A DNA stretch of 64,000 nt from Lentisphaerota bacterium (GTDB lineage: Bacteria; Verrucomicrobiota; Lentisphaeria; Oligosphaerales; JABHEG01): contig JABHEG010000112.1 in NCBI GenBank assembly GCA_018676675.1, forward strand, positions 1 to 64,000. Reading direction: 5' to 3'. Within the stretch, counting starts at the first letter, position 1. Each line of letters opens with the position of its first letter. Shown one piece after another: positions 36,440 through 45,555 of the stretch. Position numbers and translations under genes: made by a program. The notes beneath the pieces are model-generated. The model searched no databases. It had not been told where the DNA came from and saw only the letters and a list, made by a program, of their open reading frames with translations.

Positions 36440-37243
36440 ATGCCATTCGGACTGATTCACTACAACGCCCCCGGAGACACGTTCGAAGAGTTCGTGCAGT
36501 ACGCAGCCACAACAGGATTCGACAGCATTGAGGTCATGATCTACGACGTGTGGCCCAAAGATGCCGAATTCGATCCCACTCGAGCCCATGAGGCGAAGGC
36601 GATTCTGGACAAGCATGGAATCGCGGCGTCGGCTCTGACCGCTGCCAACGACTTTGTGCAACTCGATCCCGCCGCCATTCAGCAACAGGTCGACCGCATG
36701 CAGCAGGTCTCCCAGCTCGCCCAAATCCTCGGCACGAACGTCCTTCGCACTGAGGGTGGACAACCCAAAGATGCGGTCGCCCCGGAAAAATGGGCGGAAG
36801 CCATCGCCGGCTGCCTCAAAGCCTGTGTGCCCTTCTGCCAGGACATGAACATCAAACTTGCAGTTGACAACCACGGCGTGGTAAGCAATGACCCCAACGT
36901 CCTCCTTCCCGCACTGGAAGCAGTCGGGTCCGAGTACATCGGCTCCAACCTTGACACCATGAACCTGCGCTGGTGGGGAAATGCAGTGGCTGACCTTCCG
37001 GGGATCTACAAGGCCCTCGCTCCGTATGTGTTTCACACTCACATGAAGGATGGGACAGGATCACGTGCCGAGTACAAGGGAGCCGTCCTGGGCCACGGCG
37101 AGATCCCGTTGATGACAGCGGTGAATGCGCTCAAGGAAGCCGGGTACAACGGCGTGTGGTGCGCCGAATGGGAAGGCAAGACCGATAAGGCGCAAGGCTA
37201 CGCGGACTGCCTGGCCTGGATGAAGGCGAACTGCCCCGGCTGA
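36440..37243 (+). CDS. Xylose-isomerase-like TIM-barrel sugar isomerase/epimerase, second copy
   Basis: 267 aa. The ATG at 36440 is preferred since GGAG lies seven bases upstream; it gives MPFGLIHYNAP. Metal-binding motifs are present: FDSIEVMIYD at the N-side, IKLAVDNHGVVSND, NLDTMNLRWWGN, VFHTHMKDG, and GVWCAEWEGK with the last Glu. It differs clearly from its upstream neighbour, so the pair is not a recent duplication and may act on successive or different sugars. Confidence 0.8.
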   Translation: MPFGLIHYNAPGDTFEEFVQYAATTGFDSIEVMIYDVWPKDAEFDPTRAHEAKAILDKHGIAASALTAANDFVQLDPAAIQQQVDRMQQVSQLAQILGTNVLRTEGGQPKDAVAPEKWAEAIAGCLKACVPFCQDMNIKLAVDNHGVVSNDPNVLLPALEAVGSEYIGSNLDTMNLRWWGNAVADLPGIYKALAPYVFHTHMKDGTGSRAEYKGAVLGHGEIPLMTAVNALKEAGYNGVWCAEWEGKTDKAQGYADCLAWMKANCPG

Positions 37244-37349
37244 TCCGTGTCCTCCTGGAGGGCGAGAGTTCCTTGAGCCATGCTAGAGGTCGGCCCCTGC
37301 CCGAAGGGCCGTGCGGCGTACTCGGGGATGCTCTTGTACGGCGGGCGGC

Positions 37350-37487
37350 CCAATGCGATTAAGTTCCTCGGGAAGACGGTCGCGCCATGGCAGCCCCTCC
37401 CACGTTACGGGAGCACACAATGTGGGAGGCGGTGCCGCCCGGCGACTCTTTGGCCATCCGGGAATCAGAGAAACTCAATCGCGTTGG
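37350..37487. repeat. MITE-like foldback element, copy B (138 bp)
   Basis: Second copy, inverted relative to 6001-6142. Ends 37350-37371 and 37466-37487 are inverted repeats matching at 18 of 22 positions. The inner pair is cctcccac (37396-37403) and gtgggagg (37422-37429). The core 37413-37449 matches copy A at 36 of 37. An outer perfect 9-bp inverted repeat, gtacggcgg (37336-37344) and ccgccgtac (37506-37514), may mark the true borders (179 bp). It fills the 306-bp gap 37244-37549, which has no gene. Confidence 0.8.
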
Positions 37488-37549
37488 CGGACCAGCCCCC
37501 CACCGCCGCCGTACTCTAAAACGTGCTCAAACTCAGGAGATGAACCGCC

Positions 37550-38218
37550 ATGAACGGACGCCTTCTCACGGCCCTGACCGCTGTTGCCCTCGCCGCTTTC
37601 CACATCGTTGTTCAGGCCCAGACCGCGGGCAAGCTGCCAGGGACCGTGGACTTTGCCCGGGAGTCCTGGAACACCTCCGCGTGGTCCCCGGTCCGCCTCC
37701 CTCACCAAGATGCCCCAGTGACGTTCCTGCAGAAAGACACCTGCCTGGCTACCGGTCCGTTCTCCTCTGCGGAAACGAAAGCCAAGACGGACAACGCCGT
37801 GTTGATCGCTGACACTGGACTCACGGAAGGCACGTTCGAGGCCACGTTTACCATCGGGAGCAAGAAGGGGACAGCCCCGGGTTTTGCGGTCTCACCCGTC
37901 TGCGAAGACGGGGTGCTCGTCTCCGCCGTGGCCATATTCGTCGCCAGCTACACAATCGCCATCTGGAAAGCGGACATAGACGCGGAAAAGGGAGAAACAA
38001 CCTACCGACATCTGGCTCGGCTGAACCGAACGTTCCCCACCGAAACGCCACTCACTTTCCGCTGCCGTTACAGCGCAAAGCGCAATGCAGTCTGGATCAA
38101 AGCGGGCGATTCAGACGAAATCCATCTGCGCGACATCGATCACACGTTCAACTCCCGGATTGGCATCTGGGGATGTCACGGGCCGTGCGAATACTACAAT
38201 CTCACGATCAGCAAGTAG
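37550..38218 (+). CDS. Secreted jelly-roll-like protein of unknown function
   Basis: 222 aa with a signal peptide (LLTALTAVALAAFHIVVQAQ). The mature protein is beta-rich, with paired segments such as GTFEATFTIGSKKGTAPGF, LTFRCRYSAKRNAVWIKA and the closing SRIGIWGCHGPCEYYNLTISK. This is the pattern of a concanavalin-like jelly roll, as in DUF1080-type or LamG-like domains, which often bind or cleave sugars. I cannot name a family. Two Cys near the C-terminus may form a disulphide. The upstream gap holds foldback copy B. Confidence 0.6.
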   Translation: MNGRLLTALTAVALAAFHIVVQAQTAGKLPGTVDFARESWNTSAWSPVRLPHQDAPVTFLQKDTCLATGPFSSAETKAKTDNAVLIADTGLTEGTFEATFTIGSKKGTAPGFAVSPVCEDGVLVSAVAIFVASYTIAIWKADIDAEKGETTYRHLARLNRTFPTETPLTFRCRYSAKRNAVWIKAGDSDEIHLRDIDHTFNSRIGIWGCHGPCEYYNLTISK

Positions 38219-38250
38219 GCCGGACCGGGAATGGAGGAGAGGCCTCCGGG

Positions 38251-40098
38251 CTATGCGTCCTCCGGGAACATCATGGCCATCCCAAACTCCATCTGGAACT
38301 CGGGATCCATGGAAAGATCAACGTGCTCGGCTGACTCCGCGATCGACTCCACGATTCCTCTTGCCTCTTCGGAAATCAGCACATACTTCGCTCCCATGCT
38401 CGAGGCGTTACCCACGAACCTGAGGCGATCGGATGGGATATTCGGCAAGAGACCGATGCGCCTCGCGTTGCCCCGGCGAATGAAGTTGCCGAACCCTCCC
38501 GCAATCAGCACCTCACTCAGATCGTCGGCAGTCAAACCACAGCGTTGAAGCATGATGTTCAGTCCGGCTCGGATAGCGCCAGTGGCAAGCTGAAGTTCCC
38601 GAATGTCGCGCTGAAGCAGGTAGATCGCCTCTCCACTCTTGCTTTCCTCGGCTGAAGCAACCAGAACATCGACCTGCCCATCATCCCGCTCGTGCAGGCG
38701 ACTGCACAGCGCACTAGGAACCGACGATGGGACTTCCTCTTTCCCAAGCACGCGCCCGGTGGCGTCGATGATACCTGCTCGCAGAAGAACGGCAGCCAAG
38801 TCGATCAGTCCCGTCCCGCAGAGCCCGATGGGAGCCGTGTCACCAATGACGTTGTAGACGAGATCTTCGCCGTTCATCACGACTTTCTCGATGGCCCCGA
38901 CAGTCGCCCGCATGCCCGCTGAAATGCGGGCTCCCTCAAAGGCCGGGCCTGCTGCGGTTGACGTGGTGAAGAGCTTGCCATCACAGGCCAGAACAATCTC
39001 ACCGTTCGTGCCGATATCCACCAGCACAGCAGGCCGGTCCGTACAATGCAGGCCGTTTGCCAGGATGCCGGCGACAGTGTCACCACCCACAAAGCCGCCA
39101 ATGTTGGGGAAGACACAGAGCCGGGCGTTCGGATGCACGCGGAGACCGACTTCCCGAGTCGTCATCATGAGAGTCCGGTTATAGGCCGGTGGGAAAGGCA
39201 CTTCCCCCAAAGCCGCTGGACTGATGCCGCAGAACAGGTGCTGCATTGTCGTGTTGCCCGCAACAGTGATCTCATAGATCTTCTCCTGCGGTACGTCGGC
39301 CTCCGCGACCAATTCCTCGATGAGCTCGTTGAGCGCGCCAACCACGGAGGCCTGCATCTCTTCGACCGCTCCCGGCGTCTCACGGGCCCGGGTGATTCGG
39401 CTGATCACGTCGTCGCCCAGACTGATCTGCGGATTCATCGTGGCCACAACGGCGAGTTCACGCCCGGTCGTCAGGTCGATCAACTCGCCAACAACCGTGG
39501 TTGTCCCCAGGTCGAACGCCACCCCATAGCACTGCCCTTCCGTATTCCCGGGCTCGAAGGCAAGCAGGCGCGACGAGCACACCACGGCAGTCCCCTTGAA
39601 TGCATTGTCACGCAGTGCATTGGGGAGCCCCTGCATAACGTCCAGGTGCACGTGTACTTTCCCTATCTCGCGCTCAAGTCGCCGCAAGTCCGCAACAGCA
39701 TCCTCACTGGATGGGCACGGCAGCTCAACGTAACGCTTCCACACCGCCGGCTGGCCGGACAGCTCACGTCCCTCCCCCGAAGTCAGGATTTTCGTGGAGG
39801 CCTCATAAAGAGAGGCATCCGGTACATCCACAACAGAATCCCCGCCAACCTTCGCTTGACAGGCCAATCGGTAGCCCTCCTCAAGCTGCTCTTCGGTCAA
39901 CGCACTGCGGCAGGCCTCGCTGGGAGCACACGCTCCCTCCACCACCCGGACGCGACATTTGCCGCACGTGCCTTTTCCCCCGCACGGGCTCTGAAGCAGA
40001 ACACCTGCCCGAGCAGCGGCCTCAAAGAGAATCGTTTCGGCAAGGACATGGACTGTCCGTCCGCTCGGCTGGAAGGTCACTTTGTATCTGGACTTCAT
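38251..40098 (-). CDS. RACo-like reductive activator of corrinoid proteins (2Fe-2S plus ASKHA domains)
   Basis: 615 aa. The N-terminal 2Fe-2S ferredoxin domain has Cys ligands in SPCGGKGTCGKCRVRV and YRLACQAKV. A linker is followed by the DUF4445/ASKHA ATPase domain: GVAFDLGTTTVVGELIDL, VAGNTTMQHLF, FVGGDTVAGILANG, VDIGTNGEIVLA, GDTAPIGLCGTGLIDL. These proteins use ATP to reduce the cobalt of inactive corrinoid proteins in methyltransferase systems. No corrinoid protein is next to it; URO-D-like genes lie elsewhere in the window (6146 and 54544). The ATG at 40098 (aagga upstream) is preferred over the one at 40107. Confidence 0.85.
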   Translation of the reverse strand: MKSRYKVTFQPSGRTVHVLAETILFEAAARAGVLLQSPCGGKGTCGKCRVRVVEGACAPSEACRSALTEEQLEEGYRLACQAKVGGDSVVDVPDASLYEASTKILTSGEGRELSGQPAVWKRYVELPCPSSEDAVADLRRLEREIGKVHVHLDVMQGLPNALRDNAFKGTAVVCSSRLLAFEPGNTEGQCYGVAFDLGTTTVVGELIDLTTGRELAVVATMNPQISLGDDVISRITRARETPGAVEEMQASVVGALNELIEELVAEADVPQEKIYEITVAGNTTMQHLFCGISPAALGEVPFPPAYNRTLMMTTREVGLRVHPNARLCVFPNIGGFVGGDTVAGILANGLHCTDRPAVLVDIGTNGEIVLACDGKLFTTSTAAGPAFEGARISAGMRATVGAIEKVVMNGEDLVYNVIGDTAPIGLCGTGLIDLAAVLLRAGIIDATGRVLGKEEVPSSVPSALCSRLHERDDGQVDVLVASAEESKSGEAIYLLQRDIRELQLATGAIRAGLNIMLQRCGLTADDLSEVLIAGGFGNFIRRGNARRIGLLPNIPSDRLRFVGNASSMGAKYVLISEEARGIVESIAESAEHVDLSMDPEFQMEFGMAMMFPEDA

Positions 40099-40229
40099 CG
40101 ACAGCATTCCTTTGCGTGTCGTTCCTGTCTCGATCTCCACAGAGAGCATCTCGCCCCGAAACCATGTCCGACACCAAACTCAGAACCACGCAGCCAGGGC
40201 GTCAGAGGCGACGAGCCTGCAACATAAGA

Positions 40230-40678
40230 ACGGCGGGTTGCATTGCAAGACCCGTCCCGGGGCGTGTCCTTCCGGGTCAACCCGCATGTCTCATAGACTT
40301 GGGGTGCGTCGAGCCTTGCTTTCGCAAGCGGGTGCTGTGGAGCCGAGCAAGGCGAGACGGGCTTCACGGCTTCCGTGGAGCAGCGAGACCCCCGACGAGC
40401 GTCAAACCACTGCCCCGTGCGGCGAGAGCGAGGATCGGCGTGCCCCAAGTTTACCCAACGGGTGGGCATTGCCTCTTGGTCTCCGAAACACAGTGTCTCG
40501 TCCGAGGACCGACCGCTGATTCTCAATGCTCTCTGCCAGAGCGAGAAACAAACGCCACAGTGTCCCGCCCATGAGAAATGTGGGCTAACCGCCGCGAGGC
40601 ACCAATACCAGCCCCGCCTCTTCCGTTGTCCCTTCAAGAAGCTGGAAACGACAGGACCATATCGCTAAGGTAGCGGTC
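40230..40678 (+). ncRNA. Candidate structured noncoding RNA upstream of serA
   Basis: This gap (40099-40770) has no convincing gene but many helices. The main one joins 40294-40312 with 40435-40453: 19 consecutive pairs, four of them G.U on the + strand, which would be A.C mismatches on the - strand. Others: 40233-40239 plus 40249-40254 with 40273-40285 (13 pairs, with a small hairpin at the break); 40313-40320 with 40346-40353 (8 pairs); hairpin 40361-40381 (9 pairs, one G.U); 40521-40546; 40567-40585 (7 pairs, two G.U). Helix 40313-40353 competes with a small hairpin at 40315-40328. I could not match it to RNase P, tmRNA, 6S, SRP or a known riboswitch. It may be a free RNA, a leader of serA, or an RNA tied to a mobile element (HEARO-like). 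Confidence 0.6.
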
Positions 40679-40770
40679 TCGTGCCGAAAGACAGACCGGA
40701 CCGGTCACCGGCAGGAAACCACCCCCCCGCCGCACCGGCCGGGGAACGACTTGCAGGGAGAGTGATTGCC

Positions 40771-42363
40771 ATGGCAGAGGATACCGCCCGGATCCTGATT
40801 GCTGATGCCCTTGACGAAGCCGCCATCCGAATCCTGGAGGATGCCGGGCTCTCCGTCGACACCACAACCGGCCTCAGCGAGGACGAGTTATGCGATATCA
40901 TCGGGGACTATCGAGGCCTTGTGGTCCGCTCCGCCACCCACGTGACGGCTCGCGTTATCCAGGCAGGCGGATCACTGCAGATCGTGGGGCGAGCCGGAGT
41001 GGGTGTGGACAACATTGACCAGGACGCTGCGACACGAGCCGGAATTGTAGTCGAGAACACCCCGTTGGGGAACATCACCAGTGCCGCCGAGCATGCCGTT
41101 GCCCTGCTCTTCGCTGCAAGCCGAAACATATCCAGAGCCGACCGCGACATGCAGGCAGGGCGCTGGAACAAAAAGGGCTGCACCGGCGTCGAGCTCTCAG
41201 GGAAGAAGCTTGGCATTGTCGGTTTGGGAAAAGTCGGCAATATCGTCGCAAGCGTCGCCCACAGTCTTGATATGGATATCCTTGTTTCCGACCCCTATCT
41301 GACCGCAGGTCGAGCATCCGAAATGCGCGTCCGCAAGGTCGACTTCGAAGAACTCCTCCGCGAGGCAGACTTTGTCTCTGTCCACACGCCGCTCACGGAA
41401 GAGACCAGGAATATGATCGGCCTCAAACAACTGCGCATGATGAAACCCACGGCGCGCCTCATCAATGCGGCACGTGGCGGCATCCTGAACGAGTCTGAGC
41501 TTGCCCAGGCTCTAGCCGAAGGCGTCATCGCCGGTGCAGCACTGGATGTCTATGCCAATGAGCCACTCGAGGATGAGTCCCCCCTGCGAGGTCTCGACGC
41601 AATCACTCTGACCCCCCATCTGGGCGCCAGCACCGAGGAAGCTCAGACGCGCGTCGCCGAGAACATCGCCCAGCAATTCGTCGACTTCTTCACCAAGGGC
41701 ATCATACACAATGCGGTGAATGTCGACGTGCGCCTCAATCCACGTATTGCCCCCTTTGCGCACTTGGCTGAGACGTTGGGCCAGATGATCTCCAGCATCG
41801 TCAATCACCCCATTCAGAAACTCGAGGTAGGGTGCTACGGACCACTGGTGAGTGAAAATGCGGAGGAACTCAGCCTGATGGGATTGCGCGGGGTCCTTCG
41901 TCAGGCGGCCGAGGAACCGATCACGATCGTCAATGCCCCGCTGATCGCCCGGGCTCGCGGTATCGACCTCATAGAGTCGAAGTCCGAACGAGCTGCCAAC
42001 TTCTCGAACCTGGTCACCGTCGCAGCGGAGACAAAGTGCTCACACCACATCGTGGCGGGAACGTGCTTCGATGGAAAGGACGCACGCATCGTGCAAATCG
42101 ACGGGTTCTTCGTCGACGTCAAACCGGCCGAGTATCTCCTTGTCATGTTCTACCCCGACCAACCCGGAATGGTCGGCAGATTCGGGACGTTGCTGGGGGA
42201 GGCCGACATCAATATCGGCAACATGGCCGTGGGGCGGCAGGAACGACGAGGTCAGGCGGCTGTCGTTCTCACTCTGGACGATCCCGTTCCGGAGGACGTC
42301 CTCGAGAAGATCCGCTCGAGCGTTCCGATCGAACGCCTTCATCTGCTCCACCTGGCGGTCTGA
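40771..42363 (+). CDS. serA: D-3-phosphoglycerate dehydrogenase
   Basis: 530 aa, the long three-domain form. It oxidises 3-phosphoglycerate in the first step of serine synthesis. The ATG at 40771 follows gggagag. Substrate-domain start ARILIADALDEAAIRIL; NAD site LGIVGLGKVGNIVA; catalytic residues in LINAARGGILNE (Arg), the Glu of YANEPLEDESPL, and LTPHLGASTEEA (His). An ASB domain and a C-terminal ACT domain (YLLVMFYPDQPGMVGRFG) follow, so serine feedback is possible. A 400-bp structured noncoding region lies upstream. Confidence 0.95.
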   Translation: MAEDTARILIADALDEAAIRILEDAGLSVDTTTGLSEDELCDIIGDYRGLVVRSATHVTARVIQAGGSLQIVGRAGVGVDNIDQDAATRAGIVVENTPLGNITSAAEHAVALLFAASRNISRADRDMQAGRWNKKGCTGVELSGKKLGIVGLGKVGNIVASVAHSLDMDILVSDPYLTAGRASEMRVRKVDFEELLREADFVSVHTPLTEETRNMIGLKQLRMMKPTARLINAARGGILNESELAQALAEGVIAGAALDVYANEPLEDESPLRGLDAITLTPHLGASTEEAQTRVAENIAQQFVDFFTKGIIHNAVNVDVRLNPRIAPFAHLAETLGQMISSIVNHPIQKLEVGCYGPLVSENAEELSLMGLRGVLRQAAEEPITIVNAPLIARARGIDLIESKSERAANFSNLVTVAAETKCSHHIVAGTCFDGKDARIVQIDGFFVDVKPAEYLLVMFYPDQPGMVGRFGTLLGEADINIGNMAVGRQERRGQAAVVLTLDDPVPEDVLEKIRSSVPIERLHLLHLAV

Positions 42364-42409
42364 ACCTCCTCTTCCTGATGCCTTACCGCAGCTGACGCTC
42401 CAGGCGGTA

Positions 42410-42427
42410 GTGTTATACGTACAACAC
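42410..42427 (+). promoter_or_regulatory. Palindromic operator candidate upstream of LacI-type gene
   Basis: gtgttatacgtacaacac is an 18-bp near-perfect palindrome (16 of 18 positions symmetric), in the style of LacI/GalR operators. It lies 165 bp upstream of the regulator start in the 228-bp gap after serA. A weaker related sequence, gtttgtacgatgtaaac, is at 42516-42532. Autoregulation, and control of the downstream fucI, would be expected. Confidence 0.5.
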
Positions 42428-42591
42428 AACAAGATGTGGCCCACCGCCTCTCCAGCAGCCCCGCCTCGCGTTTTGCTCTGTCAGGCCTCTCGTTATCTGT
42501 CACCCTTGCGCACGGGTTTGTACGATGTAAACTATCCGGACAAGTCCACTGCAATCCATCGTTCACTCGGATCAATACGACATCCACATCC

Positions 42592-43629
42592 ATGCCGGGA
42601 AACGTCACACAACGAGACATTGCAGAGCACCTTGGGATCAGCTACCTGACTGTGAACCGCGTGCTCTCAGCGAGTGGAAAAAGCTCCGGCAAAGTTGGCC
42701 ATGCCACTCGGGGACGAATCCTTGACGCCGCCCAACTGCTCGGCTACCGCCGGAACATCCATGCCAGCAATCTCGTCCTGCAGCGGACCTCCACCATCGG
42801 AGTCGTTTGGCCTCATCATGCTCTGAGCTACTACCAGGATGTGGTCAGCGCCCTCGAGCGAAAGGCCCGTGAGTCAGGCTATCAGGTCGTGTTGACGCAC
42901 CGCGCCTCCCCTGGGACAGGCTCGCGCGCTGAGGTCGAGTTCCTGCTGGACCGACGGGTTGACGGTCTGATCGTCGCACCTGACCAGCAAGCGGAAGAGG
43001 CCGAGACGTTTCAGGTCCTCGCCCAAGCCGGAACCCCTGTCCTGCTCTTCAACAGTTTCATCCCGGGAATCCCGTGCCATTACCTGGGAACAGACAGCCG
43101 AAGAGGAAGTAACGACCTCGCTCGCCACATCCTCGAGCTGGGTCATCGGCGGGTGACCTTTGTCGCCGGACCTGAGAATGACTACACCAGTCGCAGCCGG
43201 CGCGAGGGGTTCCTTGACGGGATCCGGATGATTGCCGGTGACGAACCAGGGCCCAACATCGTGTCTGCTGGGGGCTTCGATGTCGAAGATGGTCGCCGCG
43301 TCGCTGAGGAGGTCCTCGCGATGCCCCCACGCCCCACTGCTGTCATCGCTGCGAACGATGCGCTCGCGATTGGCCTCTTCCTGGAATTCCGCCGACATGG
43401 GCTGGATATTCCCGGCGACGTGTCGCTTGCGGGCTACGCCGGGATGTGGGAGGGGGCCCTTCTGACCCCGCCTCTGACAACCGTCTCACAACCAGTGGAA
43501 GACCTTGGGACACGGGCCGCAGAACTGATCATCGAGCTCATAGGCAAGCCCGACCGCCCCCCCGTCTTCGAAGAATTGTCCGATGCTCTAACGGTGCGCG
43601 GATCATGCGCGCCCCCCGTCACCAGTTGA
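42592..43629 (+). CDS. LacI-family transcriptional regulator
   Basis: 345 aa. The N-terminal helix-turn-helix is [22 protein letters not shown] with hinge helix residues in [10 protein letters not shown]. The ligand domain has periplasmic-binding-protein features: [55 protein letters not shown], and the C-terminal [11 protein letters not shown]. The ATG at 42592 is placed just before the HTH; its ribosome-binding site is poor. L-fucose isomerase follows 25 bp downstream, so it probably senses L-fucose or a related sugar. Confidence 0.9.
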   Translation: MPGNVTQRDIAEHLGISYLTVNRVLSASGKSSGKVGHATRGRILDAAQLLGYRRNIHASNLVLQRTSTIGVVWPHHALSYYQDVVSALERKARESGYQVVLTHRASPGTGSRAEVEFLLDRRVDGLIVAPDQQAEEAETFQVLAQAGTPVLLFNSFIPGIPCHYLGTDSRRGSNDLARHILELGHRRVTFVAGPENDYTSRSRREGFLDGIRMIAGDEPGPNIVSAGGFDVEDGRRVAEEVLAMPPRPTAVIAANDALAIGLFLEFRRHGLDIPGDVSLAGYAGMWEGALLTPPLTTVSQPVEDLGTRAAELIIELIGKPDRPPVFEELSDALTVRGSCAPPVTS

Positions 43630-43654
43630 CCTGTCCAAAAGAAGGAACCAGACC

Positions 43655-45466
43655 ATGGCAGACGCCAGTGCATTCAAAATGACCGCTCCCGTGAACCGTC
43701 TCCGTGGAGGACTGCCCAAGATCGGGATCAGGCCGACGATTGACGGCCGTCTCGGCGGCGTCCGCGAGTCGCTCGAAGACCAGACAATGAACATGGCCAA
43801 AGGTGCGGCGGAGTTCCTGAGTGCTAATCTCACCCACGCCTGCGGCCTTCCGGTGGAATGTGTAATGCCGGATGCCTGCATTGGTGGGGCGACTGAAGCC
43901 GCTGCCTGCGCTGAGATGTTCACCCGTGAAGGAGTGGGGGTCTCCCTCACCGTTACACCGTGCTGGTGCTACGGTTCTGAGACAATGGATATGGATCCCA
44001 CCCTCCCGAAAGCCGTGTGGGGATTCAACGGAACGGAGCGCCCCGGGGCCGTCTATCTCGCCGCTGTTCTCGCTGCCCACAGCCAGAAAGGCGTTCCAGC
44101 TTTCGGGATCTATGGCCACGACGTGCAGGAAGCCAGCGACACGAGCATCCCGGAAAACGTGCAAGTCAAACTCCTGCGCTTTGCCCGAGCTGGGTTGGCT
44201 GCGGCCAGAATGCGTGGGAAGTCATACCTCTCGATGGGCAGCGTCTCGATGGGGATAGCCGGATCCATCGTGAACCATGAGTTCTTCGAAGAATTCCTCG
44301 GCATGCGCGTTGAGTGCGTCGACATGACGGAGTTCGTGCGCCGCTTCGATCGTGAAATCTATGACAAAGAGGAATACGAGCGCGCCCTGGCTTGGGTCAA
44401 AGCCAACTGCATCGAGGGCGATGACCCCAACGACCCCGAAGTCCAACACTCCGCGGCAACGAAGGAACGCTGCTGGGAGCTCTGCGTCAAGATGGCAATC
44501 ATTGCCAGAGATCTGATGGTTGGTAACCCGAATCTGGCGGCAGCCGGCTATGGCGAGGAAGCCCTTGGGCGCAATGCGATCCTCGCAGGCTTCCAGGGCC
44601 AGCGCCAATGGACCGACCACCTCCCGAATGGCGATTTCATGGAAGCAATGCTCAACTCGTCGTTCGACTGGAACGGAATCCGCCAGCCGTACCTGGTTGC
44701 GACCGAAAACGATTGTCTCAATGGGGTTTCCATGCTCTTCGGCCACCTCCTGACCAACACGGCTCAGGTCTTCGCCGACGTCCGGACCTATTGGAGCCCC
44801 GACGCCATCGAACGCGTGACCGGAAAGAAGCCGACCGGAGTCGGAGCAGGCGGCCTTATCCATCTGATCAACTCCGGCCCGGCGGCGATTGACGGAACAG
44901 GTGAGCAGGAGGCCGACGGCAAACCCGCCCTCAAACCGTTCTGGGATGTGACCCCCGACGAAGCGGCAGACTGCCTCAATGCCACCCAATTCTGCTACGC
45001 GGAACTGGGGTATTTCTCCGGCGGCGGCTACTCGACCGACTTCACCACCAAGGCCGATATGCCCGTAACCATGACCCGGCTCAACCTGGTCAAGGGACTG
45101 GGCCCCGTCCTCCAGATCGCCGAGGGCTACACCGTCGAACTCGACGATGACATGCACGATGCTCTCGATCTGCGCACCAACCCCACCTGGCCCACGACCT
45201 GGTTTGCTCCCAGACTCACCGGAGAAGGCCCCTTCAAGGACGTCTATTCCGTGATGAACAACTGGGGCGCCAACCATGGGGCCTTCAGCTACGGGCACAT
45301 TGGCGCTGACATCATCACGCTTGCATCCATCCTCCGGATTCCTGTATGCATGCACAATGTCAATGAAGATGATATCTTCAGGCCCAGCGCCTGGAATGCA
45401 TTCGGAATGGACAAAGAAGGCTCCGATTACCGCGCCTGTGAAGCGTTCGGTGCCCTCTACGGCTGA
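43655..45466 (+). CDS. fucI: L-fucose isomerase
   Basis: 603 aa (E. coli FucI is 591). It converts L-fucose to L-fuculose with Mn2+; some homologues take D-arabinose. The start [21 protein letters not shown] is diagnostic, followed by [29 protein letters not shown], and the C-terminal [18 protein letters not shown] carrying the conserved active-site His. No fuculokinase or aldolase is in the window. It forms a two-gene unit with the LacI-type regulator and is closed by the terminator at 45491. Confidence 0.93.
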   Translation: MADASAFKMTAPVNRLRGGLPKIGIRPTIDGRLGGVRESLEDQTMNMAKGAAEFLSANLTHACGLPVECVMPDACIGGATEAAACAEMFTREGVGVSLTVTPCWCYGSETMDMDPTLPKAVWGFNGTERPGAVYLAAVLAAHSQKGVPAFGIYGHDVQEASDTSIPENVQVKLLRFARAGLAAARMRGKSYLSMGSVSMGIAGSIVNHEFFEEFLGMRVECVDMTEFVRRFDREIYDKEEYERALAWVKANCIEGDDPNDPEVQHSAATKERCWELCVKMAIIARDLMVGNPNLAAAGYGEEALGRNAILAGFQGQRQWTDHLPNGDFMEAMLNSSFDWNGIRQPYLVATENDCLNGVSMLFGHLLTNTAQVFADVRTYWSPDAIERVTGKKPTGVGAGGLIHLINSGPAAIDGTGEQEADGKPALKPFWDVTPDEAADCLNATQFCYAELGYFSGGGYSTDFTTKADMPVTMTRLNLVKGLGPVLQIAEGYTVELDDDMHDALDLRTNPTWPTTWFAPRLTGEGPFKDVYSVMNNWGANHGAFSYGHIGADIITLASILRIPVCMHNVNEDDIFRPSAWNAFGMDKEGSDYRACEAFGALYG

Positions 45467-45490
45467 TCCCGTTGCATAGCCGCCAATGAC

Positions 45491-45530
45491 AGGGCAGTGC
45501 ACCCTCCTGATACGGGGGAGGCACTGCCCT
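45491..45530 (+). terminator. Terminator after fucI
   Basis: Stem agggcagtgc (45491-45500) with gcactgccct (45521-45530) is perfect over 10 bp and extends inward through the ccctcc/gggag region. A pyrimidine-rich tail with scattered T follows. It lies 25 bp after the fucI stop. Confidence 0.75.
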
Positions 45531-45555
45531 TCTTCCTTCCCCCCATGGTGAGCTG

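Noticed and set aside
40099-40230. Cobalamin riboswitch ahead of the RACo-like gene
   Set aside because: No B12-box-like sequence or matching core could be found on the minus strand.
40095-40637. 180-codon minus-strand frame across the structured region upstream of the RACo-like gene
   Set aside because: Its composition is rich in Cys, Arg and Ser without motifs, other frames are open over the same stretch, and the base-pairing pattern explains the region better.
40655-40678. Sequence cgctaaggtagcg resembling a 23S rRNA segment
   Set aside because: The similarity is limited to the few bases of taaggtagcg; surrounding conserved rRNA sequence is absent.
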